The notes below the pieces were generated by a model, which saw nothing but the letters and a program-made list of their open reading frames with translations, made no database searches and was not told the origin of the DNA. DNA of 64,000 bases, taken from positions 248,001-312,000 of the forward strand of contig CAWDSF010000021.1 in assembly GCA_963804885.1 (NCBI GenBank), written 5' to 3'. The translations under genes and the position numbers were made by a program. Source of the stretch: PALSA-1004 sp963804885 (lineage in GTDB: Bacteria; Pseudomonadota; Gammaproteobacteria; Burkholderiales; SG8-41). Positions 8,664 to 18,155 of this stretch are shown piece by piece; within the stretch, counting starts at the first letter, position 1; each line of letters starts with the position of its first letter.

Positions 8664-9854
8664 ATGCTTAACGGAAATGTAAAGGACGCCCTCAACAATC
8701 ACGACATGCGTGAAATGGCGAAGAAGCGCCTGCCAAGCTGGCTCTTCGAGTTCGTCGACCGCGGCACCGAGGACGAAGTGGCCTTACGCAACAACCGCGC
8801 GGCGTTCGAGCGTATCAAGCTGAAGACGCAGGTGCTGGTCAACGTCTCGAAGCGCAGCCAGGAAATCACGCTTTTCGGCAAGAAGCATGGCATGCCGCTG
8901 GGCATTGCGCCTACGGGCCCCGCTGGCATGCTCTACTACAAGGGCGAGCTCGAGCTCGCTCGCGCGGCGAAAGCAGCGAACATTCCTTTCACGCTCGCCA
9001 CCGGCTCGCAGACCAGCATGGAAGACGTCGCGAAGCTCGTCGGTGGCACCCTCTGGTTCCAGCTCTACATGTGGTCGGACGTGCGCATGTCGCACGTGCT
9101 CGTCGAGCGCGCAAAGAATGCCGGGTTCGAGGCGCTCGTTGTGACGGTGGACGGGCCGGTCGGTACCAACCGCGAATACAACGTCCGCAACGGCTACACC
9201 GTCCCATTCCGCTATACCGCGAAGAATACGCTGCCGGTGCTGGCGCGACCGGGCTGGCTGCTCAACGTAATCATGCGTTACTGGATGTCCGGCGGCATGC
9301 CGACGCGCGCCAATTATCCGGAAGGCATGACCGAAAAATTCACCCATGTTTCCAACGCCGAACGCAAGACCAAGAACGATTCGCTGTCGTGGGACGATCT
9401 CAGCGTGCTGCGCGACATGTGGCCGGGCAAGCTGCTCGTGAAAGGCATCCTCACGCCGCGCGACGCCGAGCGGGCGATCGCCCACGGCGCCGACGGCATC
9501 ATCGTGTCCAATCACGGCGGCCGGAACTTCGACAGCTCGATGGCGCCGATCGAAGCGCTGGCGCCTATCGTCGATGCGGTGGGCAGCCGCACGACGGTGA
9601 TCGTCGACAGCGGATTTCGCCGCGGCAGTGACGTCGTGAAGGCGCTCGCCATCGGCGCCAAGCTGGTGATGGTCGGCCGCGCCACCCTGTGGGGCACGAC
9701 GGTCGGCGGCGAAGCCGGCGCCGCGCGCGTGATCAATTTGTATCGCGAGGAAATCAGCCGCACGCTGGCCTATCTCGGCTGTTGCAGTATTTCGGACTTG
9801 AACCGCGATTGTCTCGAGCATGTCCAGACGCCGCATCTTCCACTGACGATGTGA
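8664..9854 (+). CDS. FMN-dependent alpha-hydroxy-acid oxidizing protein (LldD/glycolate-oxidase family)
   Basis: 396-aa flavoprotein that oxidises L-2-hydroxy acids to 2-keto acids. Seen: the FMN-binding APTGPAGMLY block (about residue 85), FQLYMW with the active-site Tyr, VKGILTPRDAE with the flavin Lys, the base His and substrate Arg in VSNHGGRNFDSS (about 280), and the phosphate-binding DSGFRRGSDVVKALAIGA. The family usually has GGRQLD; here it is GGRNFD, so substrate range may differ from lactate or glycolate. GGAGAAACA precedes the ATG. The next receptor gene begins 11 bp downstream. Confidence 0.94.
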   Translation: MLNGNVKDALNNHDMREMAKKRLPSWLFEFVDRGTEDEVALRNNRAAFERIKLKTQVLVNVSKRSQEITLFGKKHGMPLGIAPTGPAGMLYYKGELELARAAKAANIPFTLATGSQTSMEDVAKLVGGTLWFQLYMWSDVRMSHVLVERAKNAGFEALVVTVDGPVGTNREYNVRNGYTVPFRYTAKNTLPVLARPGWLLNVIMRYWMSGGMPTRANYPEGMTEKFTHVSNAERKTKNDSLSWDDLSVLRDMWPGKLLVKGILTPRDAERAIAHGADGIIVSNHGGRNFDSSMAPIEALAPIVDAVGSRTTVIVDSGFRRGSDVVKALAIGAKLVMVGRATLWGTTVGGEAGAARVINLYREEISRTLAYLGCCSISDLNRDCLEHVQTPHLPLTM

Positions 9855-9865
9855 CGGCGGGTCGC

Positions 9866-10866
9866 ATGACAGTCGAACGGAGAGGCTGCAAGACGAAGTC
9901 GCCCGGCACTGCCGCTCGAATCGCGGCCGCATGCGTGTTGATCGGCATGAGCGCGATCGCGCACGCTCAGCAAAACTATCCCGCGAAGCCCGTTACCCTG
10001 CTGATCCCGTTCTCGCCCGGCACCGGGAATGACTTGGTCGGTCGCATCGTCGGCAACAAGCTTACCGAATATTTCGGCCAGCGCGTGGTCGCCGACAACC
10101 GCGCGGGCGCCTCAGGCAATATCGCGATTGAGGCCGTTCGTCGCGCCGCACCTGACGGATACACTTTCGTCGTCGCGAGCGTGAGCTTCTCGATAAACCC
10201 GTATACGACTGAAAGTGAACTATGCGCTCCCCGATTTCACGCCGGTGGCGCAGATCGGCAAGCTGCCTTTTTCGCTCATGGTGGCAAAGTCATCTCCTGC
10301 AAAGAACATCAAGGATTTGGTGAGTCTCGCCAAGGCGAAACCGGGCGAGCTCACGGCAAGCTCCGGCGGCCCGACCGGGCACTACGTTCTTTCTGCTCGA
10401 GTCATTCAAGAAAGCCGCGGGCGTCGACATCCTGTCGGTCCCTTACAAAGGCACGACTGACGGCATCGTCGATGTTTTGGCCGGGCGCTCGCAAATGATG
10501 TTCTCGCCGATCGTGACGAGCCTGCCGCACTACCGCGCGGGCAAAGTCGAAGTGCTCGGCGTGACGGGCGCGAAACGCTCATCGCTCATGCCAGACGTGC
10601 CGACTTTCACCGAGCTGGGTTACCCGACGCTGGACATTTCTACATGGTTCGCGCTGCTCGGGCCCGCCGGCGTGCCCGAGCACGTCGTGAAAGTGATGAC
10701 CGACGGCGTAGCGAAAGCCCTGGCATCTAAAGACGTGATCGACGCGCTGATGAATCAGGGCGTGGAGCCCGGATATGCCTCGCCCGCGGAACTCGGCGCC
10801 TTTCTCAAGACGGATTCGGCGATGTGGAGCAAGCTCACGAAGGAATTGGGGGTTAAACAGCAATGA
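9866..10866 (+). pseudogene. Bug/TctC-family substrate-binding protein (4), two frameshifts
   Basis: Three frames together encode one 332-aa receptor: signal peptide to SINPYTT in the first, KVNYALPDFTPV to SGGPTGHYV in the second, LESFKKAAGVDIL to the end in the third. The breaks are near 10204 (ACTGAAAGTG, one base too many) and near 10391 (TTCTTTCTGC, one T too many); both are +1. Removing two bases restores exact family length. Either this copy is dead or the assembly carries two indels. The stop overlaps the next ATG (ATGA at 10863), so it was built as part of an operon with the oxidoreductase. Confidence 0.88.
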
Positions 10867-11780
10867 AAGCCGCCTATTTCATGCGCAACGGCGGCCCCGA
10901 GGTGCTGGAGTACGGCGACGTGCCCGACCCCGTCGCTTCGCAGGGCCAGGCCCTCGTCGACGTTTATGCGGCAAGCGTGAATGCAGCGGACTGGAAAACG
11001 CGCTCCGGATATCACAGACCAACCCAGAGCTTTCCCTATATTCCGGGCCGCGATTTCTCGGGCGTGGTAGCCGCGCTGGGCGATGGCGTTACCGATTTCA
11101 AAGTCGGCGACGAAGTCTTCGGCGTCAGCGAGCAGACCGGCGAAAAATGCTACGCCGAAAAGGTCGCAATCAACGCTGCGATTCTCGCCAGAAAACCGGC
11201 GGGATTGCCGCATGTCGAAGCCGCGGCAGTCGGGCTCATCGGTCTGACGGCAGTGGTCGCGATCGAACACACGCTCAAGCTTGCGGCCGGCGAAACGATC
11301 CTGATTCAGGGCGGGGCTGGCGGTGTCGCGAGCTTCGCCCTGCAGATCGCCAAACATCTAGGCGCGCGCGTCATCACGACGACGAGCGCAGCCAACCGCG
11401 ATTACGTATGCAGCCTTGGCGCCGACGAGATCATCGATTACAACGCGCAGGATTTTACGAAAATCGTGTCGGGCTGCGACGCTGTGCTCGATACCGTAGG
11501 CGGTGACGTTGCGATGCGCTCGTTTGCGGTGGTGCGTCCCGGCGGGCGCGCGGCGTTCGTCGCCGGCCCGGCGCCCGCCTCCCCGCGCAGCGACGTCATT
11601 TCCCTCAAGCCACAGGTAGGCCGCGATCGCGCGCATCTAGAGCGCGTCACCGGACTCGTCACGAGCGGCGCAGTGCTCGTTCCGCACATCACCACATATT
11701 CGCTCGCCGAAGCGGCCGCCGCGCACAAGGTCAGCGAAGGCCGGCATTTCCGCGGGAAACTCGTCTTCAAGGTGCGCTGA
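10863..11780 (+). CDS. Zinc-independent MDR-family oxidoreductase (quinone-oxidoreductase-like)
   Basis: 305-aa medium-chain dehydrogenase/reductase. The N-terminal GroES-like domain has YIPGRDFSGVVAALG. The nucleotide-binding motif is IQGGAGGVASFALQIAK near residue 150, followed by ADEIIDYNAQDF, the NADPH-preferring layout of quinone reductases and enoyl reductases. No catalytic zinc Cys/His set is visible. It starts inside the stop codon of the receptor gene (ATGA), so translation is coupled to it. Likely role: reduction of an enone or quinone intermediate; the substrate is unknown. Confidence 0.92.
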   Translation: MKAAYFMRNGGPEVLEYGDVPDPVASQGQALVDVYAASVNAADWKTRSGYHRPTQSFPYIPGRDFSGVVAALGDGVTDFKVGDEVFGVSEQTGEKCYAEKVAINAAILARKPAGLPHVEAAAVGLIGLTAVVAIEHTLKLAAGETILIQGGAGGVASFALQIAKHLGARVITTTSAANRDYVCSLGADEIIDYNAQDFTKIVSGCDAVLDTVGGDVAMRSFAVVRPGGRAAFVAGPAPASPRSDVISLKPQVGRDRAHLERVTGLVTSGAVLVPHITTYSLAEAAAAHKVSEGRHFRGKLVFKVR

Positions 11781-11823
11781 AACCTATCGACTTCCACGCA
11801 ATGACGACAAAGGAATATCAACG

Positions 11824-12612
11824 ATGAGCACGAAATGGTGTCGATTTCAGGCGAACGGCGCGGTGGCTTACGGGCGGATCGAGGGCGACAGCGTCGTTGC
11901 CATCGATGGCGCGCCTTGGGAGTCCCACAAGGAAACCGGAAGCCGGCATCCGCTTTCGTCGGTGAAGCTCCTGGTCCCCGTCATACCGCCGACGTTCTAC
12001 TGCGTCGGACTTAATTACCGCGAGCACATTCTCGCCTCGGCAAAGCGCAAGGGCATAGAACCGAAGTTCCCACAAAGGCCCGACGTGAACTACCGCGCCA
12101 ACAACGCGCTGTGCGCACACGACGAGGCGATCGTCAAACCCAAAGACGCGGGCGAAATGTTCCAGTACGAGGGCGAGCTCGTCGTCGTGATCGGCAAGCA
12201 GGGCAAGAAAATTCCCGCCGGGAAGGCTCTCGACCATGTTTTTGGCTGGACCATAGGCAACGACGTAAGCGAGCGCACGTGGCAGCGCGGCGATCGCACC
12301 GGCTGGCGCGCCAAGAATTCGGACACCTTCAATCCCATGGGGCCGTGGATCGTTACCGGCGTCGATTACCGCACGATGACGACTTCGGTCCGCCTGAATG
12401 GCGAAGAGGTGGACCGATTCTCCACCGGGGCAATGATTCACGACGTCGAAACTTACATTGCTGAAGTCAGCAAGTACTGCACGCTCTATCCGGGCGACGT
12501 CATCTGGATGGGCACCGATGGGGCGCCACGCAATCTGAAACCGGGCGACGTGTGCGAAGTCGAGATTACCGGCATAGGCACGCTGCGCAATAGCGTCGTC
12601 GCAGAGCAATGA
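11824..12612 (+). CDS. Fumarylacetoacetate hydrolase (FAH) family protein
   Basis: 262-aa metal-dependent C-C hydrolase, decarboxylase or isomerase fold. Hallmarks: FYCVGLNYREHI (about residue 60), the metal-ligand glutamates in FQYEGELVVVIGK, GWTIGNDVSERTWQR and KNSDTFNPMGPWIVTG. These are typical of acylpyruvase/HpcE-type enzymes at the end of meta-cleavage or gentisate-like routes. AAGGAATATC precedes the ATG at 11824. Last gene of the rightward group; 64 bp separate its stop from the convergent broken receptor gene. Confidence 0.94.
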   Translation: MSTKWCRFQANGAVAYGRIEGDSVVAIDGAPWESHKETGSRHPLSSVKLLVPVIPPTFYCVGLNYREHILASAKRKGIEPKFPQRPDVNYRANNALCAHDEAIVKPKDAGEMFQYEGELVVVIGKQGKKIPAGKALDHVFGWTIGNDVSERTWQRGDRTGWRAKNSDTFNPMGPWIVTGVDYRTMTTSVRLNGEEVDRFSTGAMIHDVETYIAEVSKYCTLYPGDVIWMGTDGAPRNLKPGDVCEVEITGIGTLRNSVVAEQ

Positions 12613-12676
12613 TCTTGAGCACGAGTCCCGTATTCCGTTTGAAAAATCGGAGTGCAGGTCTTAAATTCGATGCCCG

Positions 12677-13662
12677 TCAGTCTCGCGCACTGCCGGTCGC
12701 GCGTATCACCTTTGCCCACACCTCGGCTTCGAGCCTGAGGGACTCCGCGAGCTGCTGCGGAGTGCTGCCGATCGCAATCAGCCCGTCGGCATTGATGCGC
12801 TCGGCGACCGCGGGAGCTTTCAGCGCGGCCACCGCTTCCGCCTGCAGGCGCGCGATGATCGCAGGCGGCGTGCCGGCGGGCACGAAAATCGCGTTGAAGT
12901 TGTGGGTTTCGAATCCCGGATAACCCGCTTCGGCGATCGTCGGCAGGTTCGGCATCGACGGCAAGCGCGTGAGCGAAGAAATCGCGATGGCTTTCATCTT
13001 GCCGGCGTCGATTTGCGATTTCACAACTACCGCGGGCTGAAACATCAGATCGAGACGCCCGCCCAAAAGATCGATGATCGCGAGCTGGTCGCCTTGTACG
13101 GCACGTGCAGCAGTTGCAGGCCGGCGGCCGCCTTGAAGAGTTCGCCTGTGAGATGGCTAGGCGTCAGGCTGCCAGGAGAGCCGAACGTGAGCTGGCTCTT
13201 GCGCGCCAGCGCGATGAGTTCGTTGATGTTGTTAGCCGGCAGATCGTTGCGCGCCACGATCACGAAGTTCTGGTTGATCACGTGGGTGACAGGCGCCAGG
13301 TCGCGCGTCGGGTTGTAGGGCAGCTTGCTGTCGATGAAGGGCAGGATGGCGAGGGCGCCGGTCGTGCAGTAGCAAAACGTATAGCCGTCGGGTGCCGATT
13401 TCGCCACTGCGTCCGCGCCGATCGCGCCCGAAGCGCCGCCGCGATTGTCGACCACCACGATTTGACCCAGCGTCTTCGACATCTCGGCGGCAATCAGCCG
13501 CGCCATGATGTCGGTAGAGCCGCCGGCGGGGAACGGCACGATCATTTTGATCTGCTTCGACGGATACGCTTGCGCGTATGCATAGCGCGGATATCCCGCG
13601 GCAAGAGCAAGAATAGCGGCGAATATCAGCATTGTCTGCCGCGCGCGCGACGATACTTTCAT
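12677..13662 (-). pseudogene. Bug/TctC-family substrate-binding protein (5), frameshifted
   Basis: ATG 13662 (MKVSSRARQ, with AAGGGA upstream) opens a receptor with a signal peptide ending near YAYAQ, FPAGGSTDIMAR and VVVDNRGGASGAIGAD. The frame is lost just after LLHVPYK. From there the +1 frame continues as GGRLDLMFQPAVV to ATGSARD. Adding one base to the short C run at 13092-13093 gives VPYKGDQLAIIDLLGGR and a normal 328-aa protein, so this is a single-base deletion. Its neighbour upstream, the 2-hydroxyacid dehydrogenase, is frameshifted too. Confidence 0.88.
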
Positions 13663-13783
13663 GATTTCCCTTATGTGCCTTTGCCTATGCTGCTGACTGG
13701 CAGAAAGCGTGTCCGTCAGTCGACATTGATGTCGACGGTCTTCGCAGCCCGCGCTCATTTTTCGTTTCGGCCGTGCAACATCA

Positions 13784-14765
13784 TCACACGACGCCGTTCT
13801 TGAGCTCCGTCTCGCCGCGCTGCAGGCGGTCCAGGTTTTCCAGCAGCAGATCCAGCACGTTGTCCTCGTAGCGCCGGGTTTCGCCGGCGGTGTGCGGCGT
13901 GATCATGATGTTTTTCGCGGTCCACAACGGCGCGGTCGCGGGCAGCGGCTCCTCCCATGCGCAGTCGACGGCCGCGCCTGCGATCGGTACCGTCAGCTAG
14001 CGCCTTGATGAGCGCCGGCTCGTCGACGACGCGGCCGCGCGCGACGTTGATGAGGTAAGCCGACCGCTTCATCGCCGCCAATGCGCGCGCGTCGATCAGC
14101 TTTTCGGTTTCCGGCGTGAGCGGACAGGTCAGCGCGACGAAATCGGCTTCGGGCAGAACGTCGAGCAGGCGCGCCTGCGCGACGACCGCATCGGCGGCGC
14201 CCTGGCCTTTCGAAGGATCGCGCTTGACGCCGATCACGCGCATGTCGAAAGCCTTGGCGAGTGTCGCGAGCCGCGAGCCGATCCGGCCCATGCCCACGAT
14301 TACGAGCGTCTTGCCGCCGAGCTCGTCTTCGCGCTGCGCAATATCCGAAATCATGCCGCGCCATTTAAGCGCGGTTTGATTGTCGCGGCCCTGCGGGAGC
14401 TGGCGCGCGAGTGCCAGGATCAGCGCGATCGCATGCTCGGCCACCGCACGCTCGTTGGCGCCCTGCGCGCTCGCGAGGCGGATGCCGGCCGCGCGCAAGT
14501 CATCGCGCGAGTACTGATCGAGACCCGCGCTGATCGACTGGATGAACGCGAGCCGCGGCGCCTTGGCGATCATTTCGTTGCGCCACAAGCCGGAAACCAG
14601 CAGCACGTCGGCCTCGCCTATGCGGCTCGCCAGTTCGTCGAGACTGCGGACTTCGAAAGACTGCATGCCCGTGTTGCGCAATGCGAAGCGTTCGCCCATG
14701 CGGTAGGCAACGTGGGCGAAGCAGATCTTGAGCCGGTCTTTCGCGGGTAATGTGCGGGCAGCCAT
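13784..14765 (-). pseudogene. 2-hydroxyacid dehydrogenase, C-terminal frameshift
   Basis: The first ~255 residues are a clean D-2-hydroxyacid dehydrogenase: LVIVGMGRIGSRLATLAK (Rossmann, about residue 150), LTCPLTPETEKLID and INVARGRVVDEPALIKAL with the catalytic Arg. After ADGT the frame is lost at about 13992, where GGTACCGATCGC has one base too many. The correct continuation, AVDCAWEEPLPATAPLW then MITPHTAGETRR with the catalytic Glu and His, ends at a TGA at 13784. The corrected length is 326 aa. It is divergent from the ABM monooxygenase across 132 bp. Confidence 0.86.
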
Positions 14766-14907
14766 GCGTGTAGAACTCCAATAATTTCGGGACTGCGCAG
14801 GTTAACATTTTCGCCGCCCGGCGGGGAGCGGGCCGCGCACGCATGCTACGATAACGGCCTGCCAGCAATTTTCGCCGCCACCGAGGAGACTATCTTCATG
14901 GTTACAT

Positions 14908-15207
14908 GTGATCGCCGTCATCACCGCCAAGCCCGGCATGCGCAACGCCATATTGGAGGCTTTCCGCGCCAACGTCCCCGCGGTAAGAGCCGAAGCAGGC
15001 TGCATCGAGTACGGCGCGGCGGTCGACCTCGAGGACGGTCCGGGCTTTCAGAAGAAATACGGCGAAGATACGTTCCTCGCGATCGAAAAATGGGAAAGCC
15101 TCGCGGCATTGAAAGCGCATGCCGCAGCACCTCACATGGCCGCGTACGGAGCCAAGACCAAGGAAATGATCGCAAGCCGCGTGATCCATATTCTGTCGCC
15201 AGCCTGA
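14908..15207 (+). CDS. ABM-domain (antibiotic biosynthesis monooxygenase) family protein
   Basis: 99-aa dimeric ferredoxin-like fold; relatives are cofactor-free monooxygenases or heme-degrading proteins. Visible: VIAVITAKPGM, RAEAGCIEYGAAVD, FLAIEKWESLAALKAHAAAPHM, the standard ABM order with the terminal HxxxPHM. Given here from the GTG at 14908. However, the only good ribosome site, GAGGAG at 14883-14888, is placed for ATG 14898, which is in another frame. Removing one base (near 14904) would give MVHVIAVITAKPG, so the true gene probably starts at 14898 with a +1 indel. Confidence 0.85.
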   Translation: MIAVITAKPGMRNAILEAFRANVPAVRAEAGCIEYGAAVDLEDGPGFQKKYGEDTFLAIEKWESLAALKAHAAAPHMAAYGAKTKEMIASRVIHILSPA

Positions 15208-15324
15208 AGCACCGCCTGTTGCGGCGCAGCGCGCGGGAGACGCGGCTTTTTCGAGCAGGGTGTGAACCGCCGCCGATAAGCGTAATCTAAACGCTTAACC
15301 CGTCACCGGATGGAGGGCGCTGCC

Positions 15325-15522
15325 ATGGTGCTGAAATCGTTCAACGGGGTTTGCTGCACGTTGGTTCATGCAGTCGCCTTCGCGGCCGCCGCGTGGAGCA
15401 TCTATCTATTCCTCGGCACGTCGTTCGAAAATGTCTTGAGCGCGTTCGTGCTGCTCGGTGTCGCGCTGGCGTTGGAAGCGGTGGCGGCCGTGGTCGGCCG
15501 CGACCGTACGGCCCATCCCTGA
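15325..15522 (+). CDS. Small two-TM membrane protein, unknown
   Basis: 65 residues, not recognised. Two hydrophobic segments are clear: VHAVAFAAAAWSIYLFLG (about 13-30) and VLSAFVLLGVALALEAVAAV (about 37-56), with a polar GRDRTAHP tail. An in-frame ATG at 15310 exists, but GGAGGG sits 9 nt before ATG 15325, so the shorter form is preferred. It stands alone between the ABM gene and the convergent CBS gene (21 bp away). Being short and G+C-rich, it could be a chance frame, but the ribosome site and membrane pattern argue for a gene. Confidence 0.55.
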   Translation: MVLKSFNGVCCTLVHAVAFAAAAWSIYLFLGTSFENVLSAFVLLGVALALEAVAAVVGRDRTAHP

Positions 15523-15543
15523 GTCCGTGGCCGCCCGCGGCGG

Positions 15544-16137
15544 TCAATGCGTAAGCGACGCCTCGATTTCCGAAAACGTACGCGCAACTTCGGTGGTCTG
15601 CAGCGCGATGCCCAGTTGGCGCGCAATCTGCGTCAGTGAGAACAGGCCGCGCAATCTCTGACGGCCGCCCGCATCGAGGTCGACCACGACCGCATGCTGC
15701 CGCACCGTTTCTTTCAGCGTGGCCACGATATGCCCGACCCGCGCGCCGCGCACATCGCGCATATCGAGCACTTCGAGCTGGTGCTGCGGCGTCATGATGT
15801 CGCGCACGACGATGTCCTGGCGGCGGCCCCCGCGCTGGCTGATTACCTGCATCGGCTTTTCACCGAGTATGTCGTTGGCCGTGATCAGTCCGGCGACTGC
15901 GCGCGCGTGGTCCACGACCAGGAGCAGGCGCACGCCGCGCTGTATCATGCGCCGGTTCGCTTCGTCGATGCCGTCGTCGGGGCGGATAAGCACCGCGCTG
16001 ATGCGCTCGAGATCGGTCATCACGCTCAACGCCGTATCGTCGAGACTGACCCGCTCGGGGAGCGCTAGAGCGGGTTCCGCGAAGCCGGTGCCCGGCAACA
16101 AAGTGGACAACGGCAGTGCAGGATAGGTCTTCAGCAT
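15544..16137 (-). CDS. CBS-domain protein
   Basis: 197 aa holding one tandem CBS pair (Bateman module). CBS1 covers about 45-95 with AVLIRPDDGIDEANRRMIQ and LLLVVDHARAVAGLITANDI. CBS2 covers about 110-185 with VRDIMTPQHQLEVLDM, HAVVVD and LRGLFSLTQIARQLG. Such stand-alone proteins bind adenine nucleotides and often modulate partner enzymes. No catalytic domain, signal peptide or TM segment is seen. It is not part of an obvious operon; the PrpD gene upstream on the same strand ends 288 bp away. Confidence 0.9.
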   Translation of the reverse strand: MLKTYPALPLSTLLPGTGFAEPALALPERVSLDDTALSVMTDLERISAVLIRPDDGIDEANRRMIQRGVRLLLVVDHARAVAGLITANDILGEKPMQVISQRGGRRQDIVVRDIMTPQHQLEVLDMRDVRGARVGHIVATLKETVRQHAVVVDLDAGGRQRLRGLFSLTQIARQLGIALQTTEVARTFSEIEASLTH

Positions 16138-16425
16138 AAGTCCCTCCGGTTGATGGTGGCCTTAAATCGAGGCGCGGTGGCACCGCATAAGATAACTATA
16201 AACCGCAAAACTTACGGCGACCTTAAGAAATGAAATCCGAAATGAAATCCGCGCGTTATTGCAAAATTTACCGACGCTGGCTGCCGCCCTCGGGTCCGCC
16301 GACGCGGGCGATCGCGGTAACCGGCCGCCAGCAGCGCATCATCGATTTGGCCACGACGGTCGGTCCCACCTTCACCACCGGCATGCTCACCTTGCGGCTG
16401 GCCGCAGTACTGCACGCGCCGCACC

Positions 16426-17781
16426 TTAATCGCGCGAGTGACGGCGCAGCAATACCGCGAGCTCGCCCACGCTCTGCCATTGCTCGCAACGTTCGATCGC
16501 CTGCTCGACTGCAGCACTGCCGGCAGGCGTGAGCGTCGGTGCCGTAAGTTCGGCGAACTTTTCGCTGATCTCCGCTTCGGTATACGGATTGAGGCAGTCG
16601 CCGCGCGGACTGTCGCAGGTATGCGTGGTTTGCCGGCCGTCTTTCAGCTTCAGCGTGACGCGCGCGGGCTTCAGGCGCGGTGCGGCGGCGGTCAGCGCCG
16701 GGTCTTCGACGACGCGCACGCGTTGGCGCAATGCGGCGATCGCCGGGTTCTGCAACGCGGCGTCGTTCAATGAGTTGAAGCCGGTGTTGCCGTTGACGAT
16801 CAACGCCGCCGCGGCGTGCGGCAGCGAATACTTCGACGCGAAATAATTCGGCGGATCCGGATTGCGCATCGCGGCCGCGAATGCAAACGTCGCGACGTCG
16901 ATGCGCTCGATATCGTCGGGCCGCGGTTTCAATTCGGCGAGCGCCGCCTCGAGCGCGTCGAGCGCAGCGTAAATCGGATTGCAGCAGGCGCGCAGCCGAA
17001 ACCAGTCGCGCGTGATTTCCCAGCGCGTGCCGAGCTCGGTGAGGAGGCCGTCGGGTTTGAAACCGTCGCCGACCAGCTTGCCGAGCGCTTCTTCGATCGC
17101 ATCGTCCTGCGCAGTGAAGCCCGCGAGCGCAAGATCGGGGGCGAGCCCTGCGGCAAATCCGCTCATGCCGCCCGCCACGTTCAGCGTGGTCGCGCCGTTG
17201 ATCGCGTTGTTGTAACTCGGCGTCAATACCAGCGTGGTGGCGATGCGCATCGCGCGGCTCGTGTCTGCCGCGTTAAGGCCGCGCATGCGCGCGCCCGCAG
17301 CAGCGGCGCCCAGCAATGCGGCCTGGCCGTTCTGATGCGCGAGCGGCCGCGTTGTCATCGCCGCGGCCAGCCGCGCGCCGACATCGTAGCCGAGGATCAG
17401 CGCCGCCAGCATTTCGCGCCCGCTCGTCTGCGCCCATTCGCCGACCGCCAGCACGCCGGGCAGAATTTGCATCGCCCCCTGATACGAGACGTAGCGGTGC
17501 CCCTCCCCGAGCTCGATCGCGCGGCCGGCGACTGTATTGAGAAAGCCGGCGGTGCGCGGATCGTGCTGCTGCCAGCCGCGGGCGAATATCGTCGCGCCGC
17601 TGCCCGCGGTCGCGACGAGCCTTTTACGCAGCTCTCTGACCTCGGGGCGGTCCGAACCCGCAAGTATCACGCCCAGCGTATCGAGCACTACGCGCCTGGC
17701 ATGATGCCGGACGGCCGCTGGAATCTGTTCGAGTTGTGTTTCCGCGACGAATTTCGCGAGTGCTTCGATCTCTTGCCCCAT
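16426..17781 (-). CDS. MmgE/PrpD family protein
   Basis: 451 aa, full length. Seen: a helical N-terminus with RVVLDTLGVILAGSDRPE, ELGEGHRYVSYQGAMQILP (where most relatives have D-D-x-H; here E-G-H-R), LILGYDVGARLAAAM and the small alpha/beta lid domain with KLKDGRQ. The altered active-site loop hints at a different substrate from methylcitrate. On the same strand as the molybdopterin hydroxylase upstream but separated from it by about 375 bp of non-coding or degenerate sequence, so co-transcription is uncertain. Confidence 0.92.
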   Translation of the reverse strand: MGQEIEALAKFVAETQLEQIPAAVRHHARRVVLDTLGVILAGSDRPEVRELRKRLVATAGSGATIFARGWQQHDPRTAGFLNTVAGRAIELGEGHRYVSYQGAMQILPGVLAVGEWAQTSGREMLAALILGYDVGARLAAAMTTRPLAHQNGQAALLGAAAAGARMRGLNAADTSRAMRIATTLVLTPSYNNAINGATTLNVAGGMSGFAAGLAPDLALAGFTAQDDAIEEALGKLVGDGFKPDGLLTELGTRWEITRDWFRLRACCNPIYAALDALEAALAELKPRPDDIERIDVATFAFAAAMRNPDPPNYFASKYSLPHAAAALIVNGNTGFNSLNDAALQNPAIAALRQRVRVVEDPALTAAAPRLKPARVTLKLKDGRQTTHTCDSPRGDCLNPYTEAEISEKFAELTAPTLTPAGSAAVEQAIERCEQWQSVGELAVLLRRHSRD

Positions 17782-18155
17782 CCCCGACCCTTCCCAGATT
17801 TTGCGGTGGGGACGATTCTAACTCGGGGCGGCCGCGCGGTCCGGTGTCACGACTTGAGGGCAGGCGCTGACGTGTTGCTGCCAGCGCGCGTGCACCGCAC
17901 AGCACTATTTGTTGTCGCCGCCTTTTTCGCGCCCGCGGTCCGACTCTTTATCCTGGCCGCGATTGTCGCGGCCAGGCCGCTCGCCCCTGCGCGGCGCCGG
18001 CGCCTTTGCCGGGTGGCGGCGTTTCCTGCCGTGGCGGCCGGGGCGGCTGTTCGCGTGGAGTTGCGACTTGCGGTTGCACCCGGGGTGACGGTTCGCGCGG
18101 CGGCGCGGCTTGCGGTGGTGTCCGACCGCGAATAGCGGGCCCGCGGCTGACCACC
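17782..18155 (-). other. Stretch without a supported gene; proline/arginine-rich remnant
   Basis: 374 bp between the PrpD and molybdopterin-hydroxylase genes. On the minus strand, 18154 to about 17990 reads a Pro-rich tract (PPREPSPRVQPQVATPREQ, then PPRQETPPPGKGAG). A neighbouring frame continues as RRGERPGRDNRGQDKESDR and RGREKGGDNK up to a stop at 17905. Joined by one frameshift, this resembles the disordered tail of an exported protein, but no folded domain or convincing start is present. Treat as a remnant or chance low-complexity sequence. Confidence 0.3.

Noticed and set aside
9866..10866. Programmed ribosomal frameshifting as the cause of the frame breaks
   Set aside because: No slippery heptamers or stimulatory structures were evident at the sites, and unrelated gene families are affected alike.
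16138..16425. Possible small genes in the 288-bp gap between CBS and PrpD genes
   Set aside because: Frames on both strands exist but lack ribosome sites, hydrophobic pattern or family likeness.
16816..18135. 439-codon rightward open frame
   Set aside because: Opposite the PrpD gene; no recognisable protein features.
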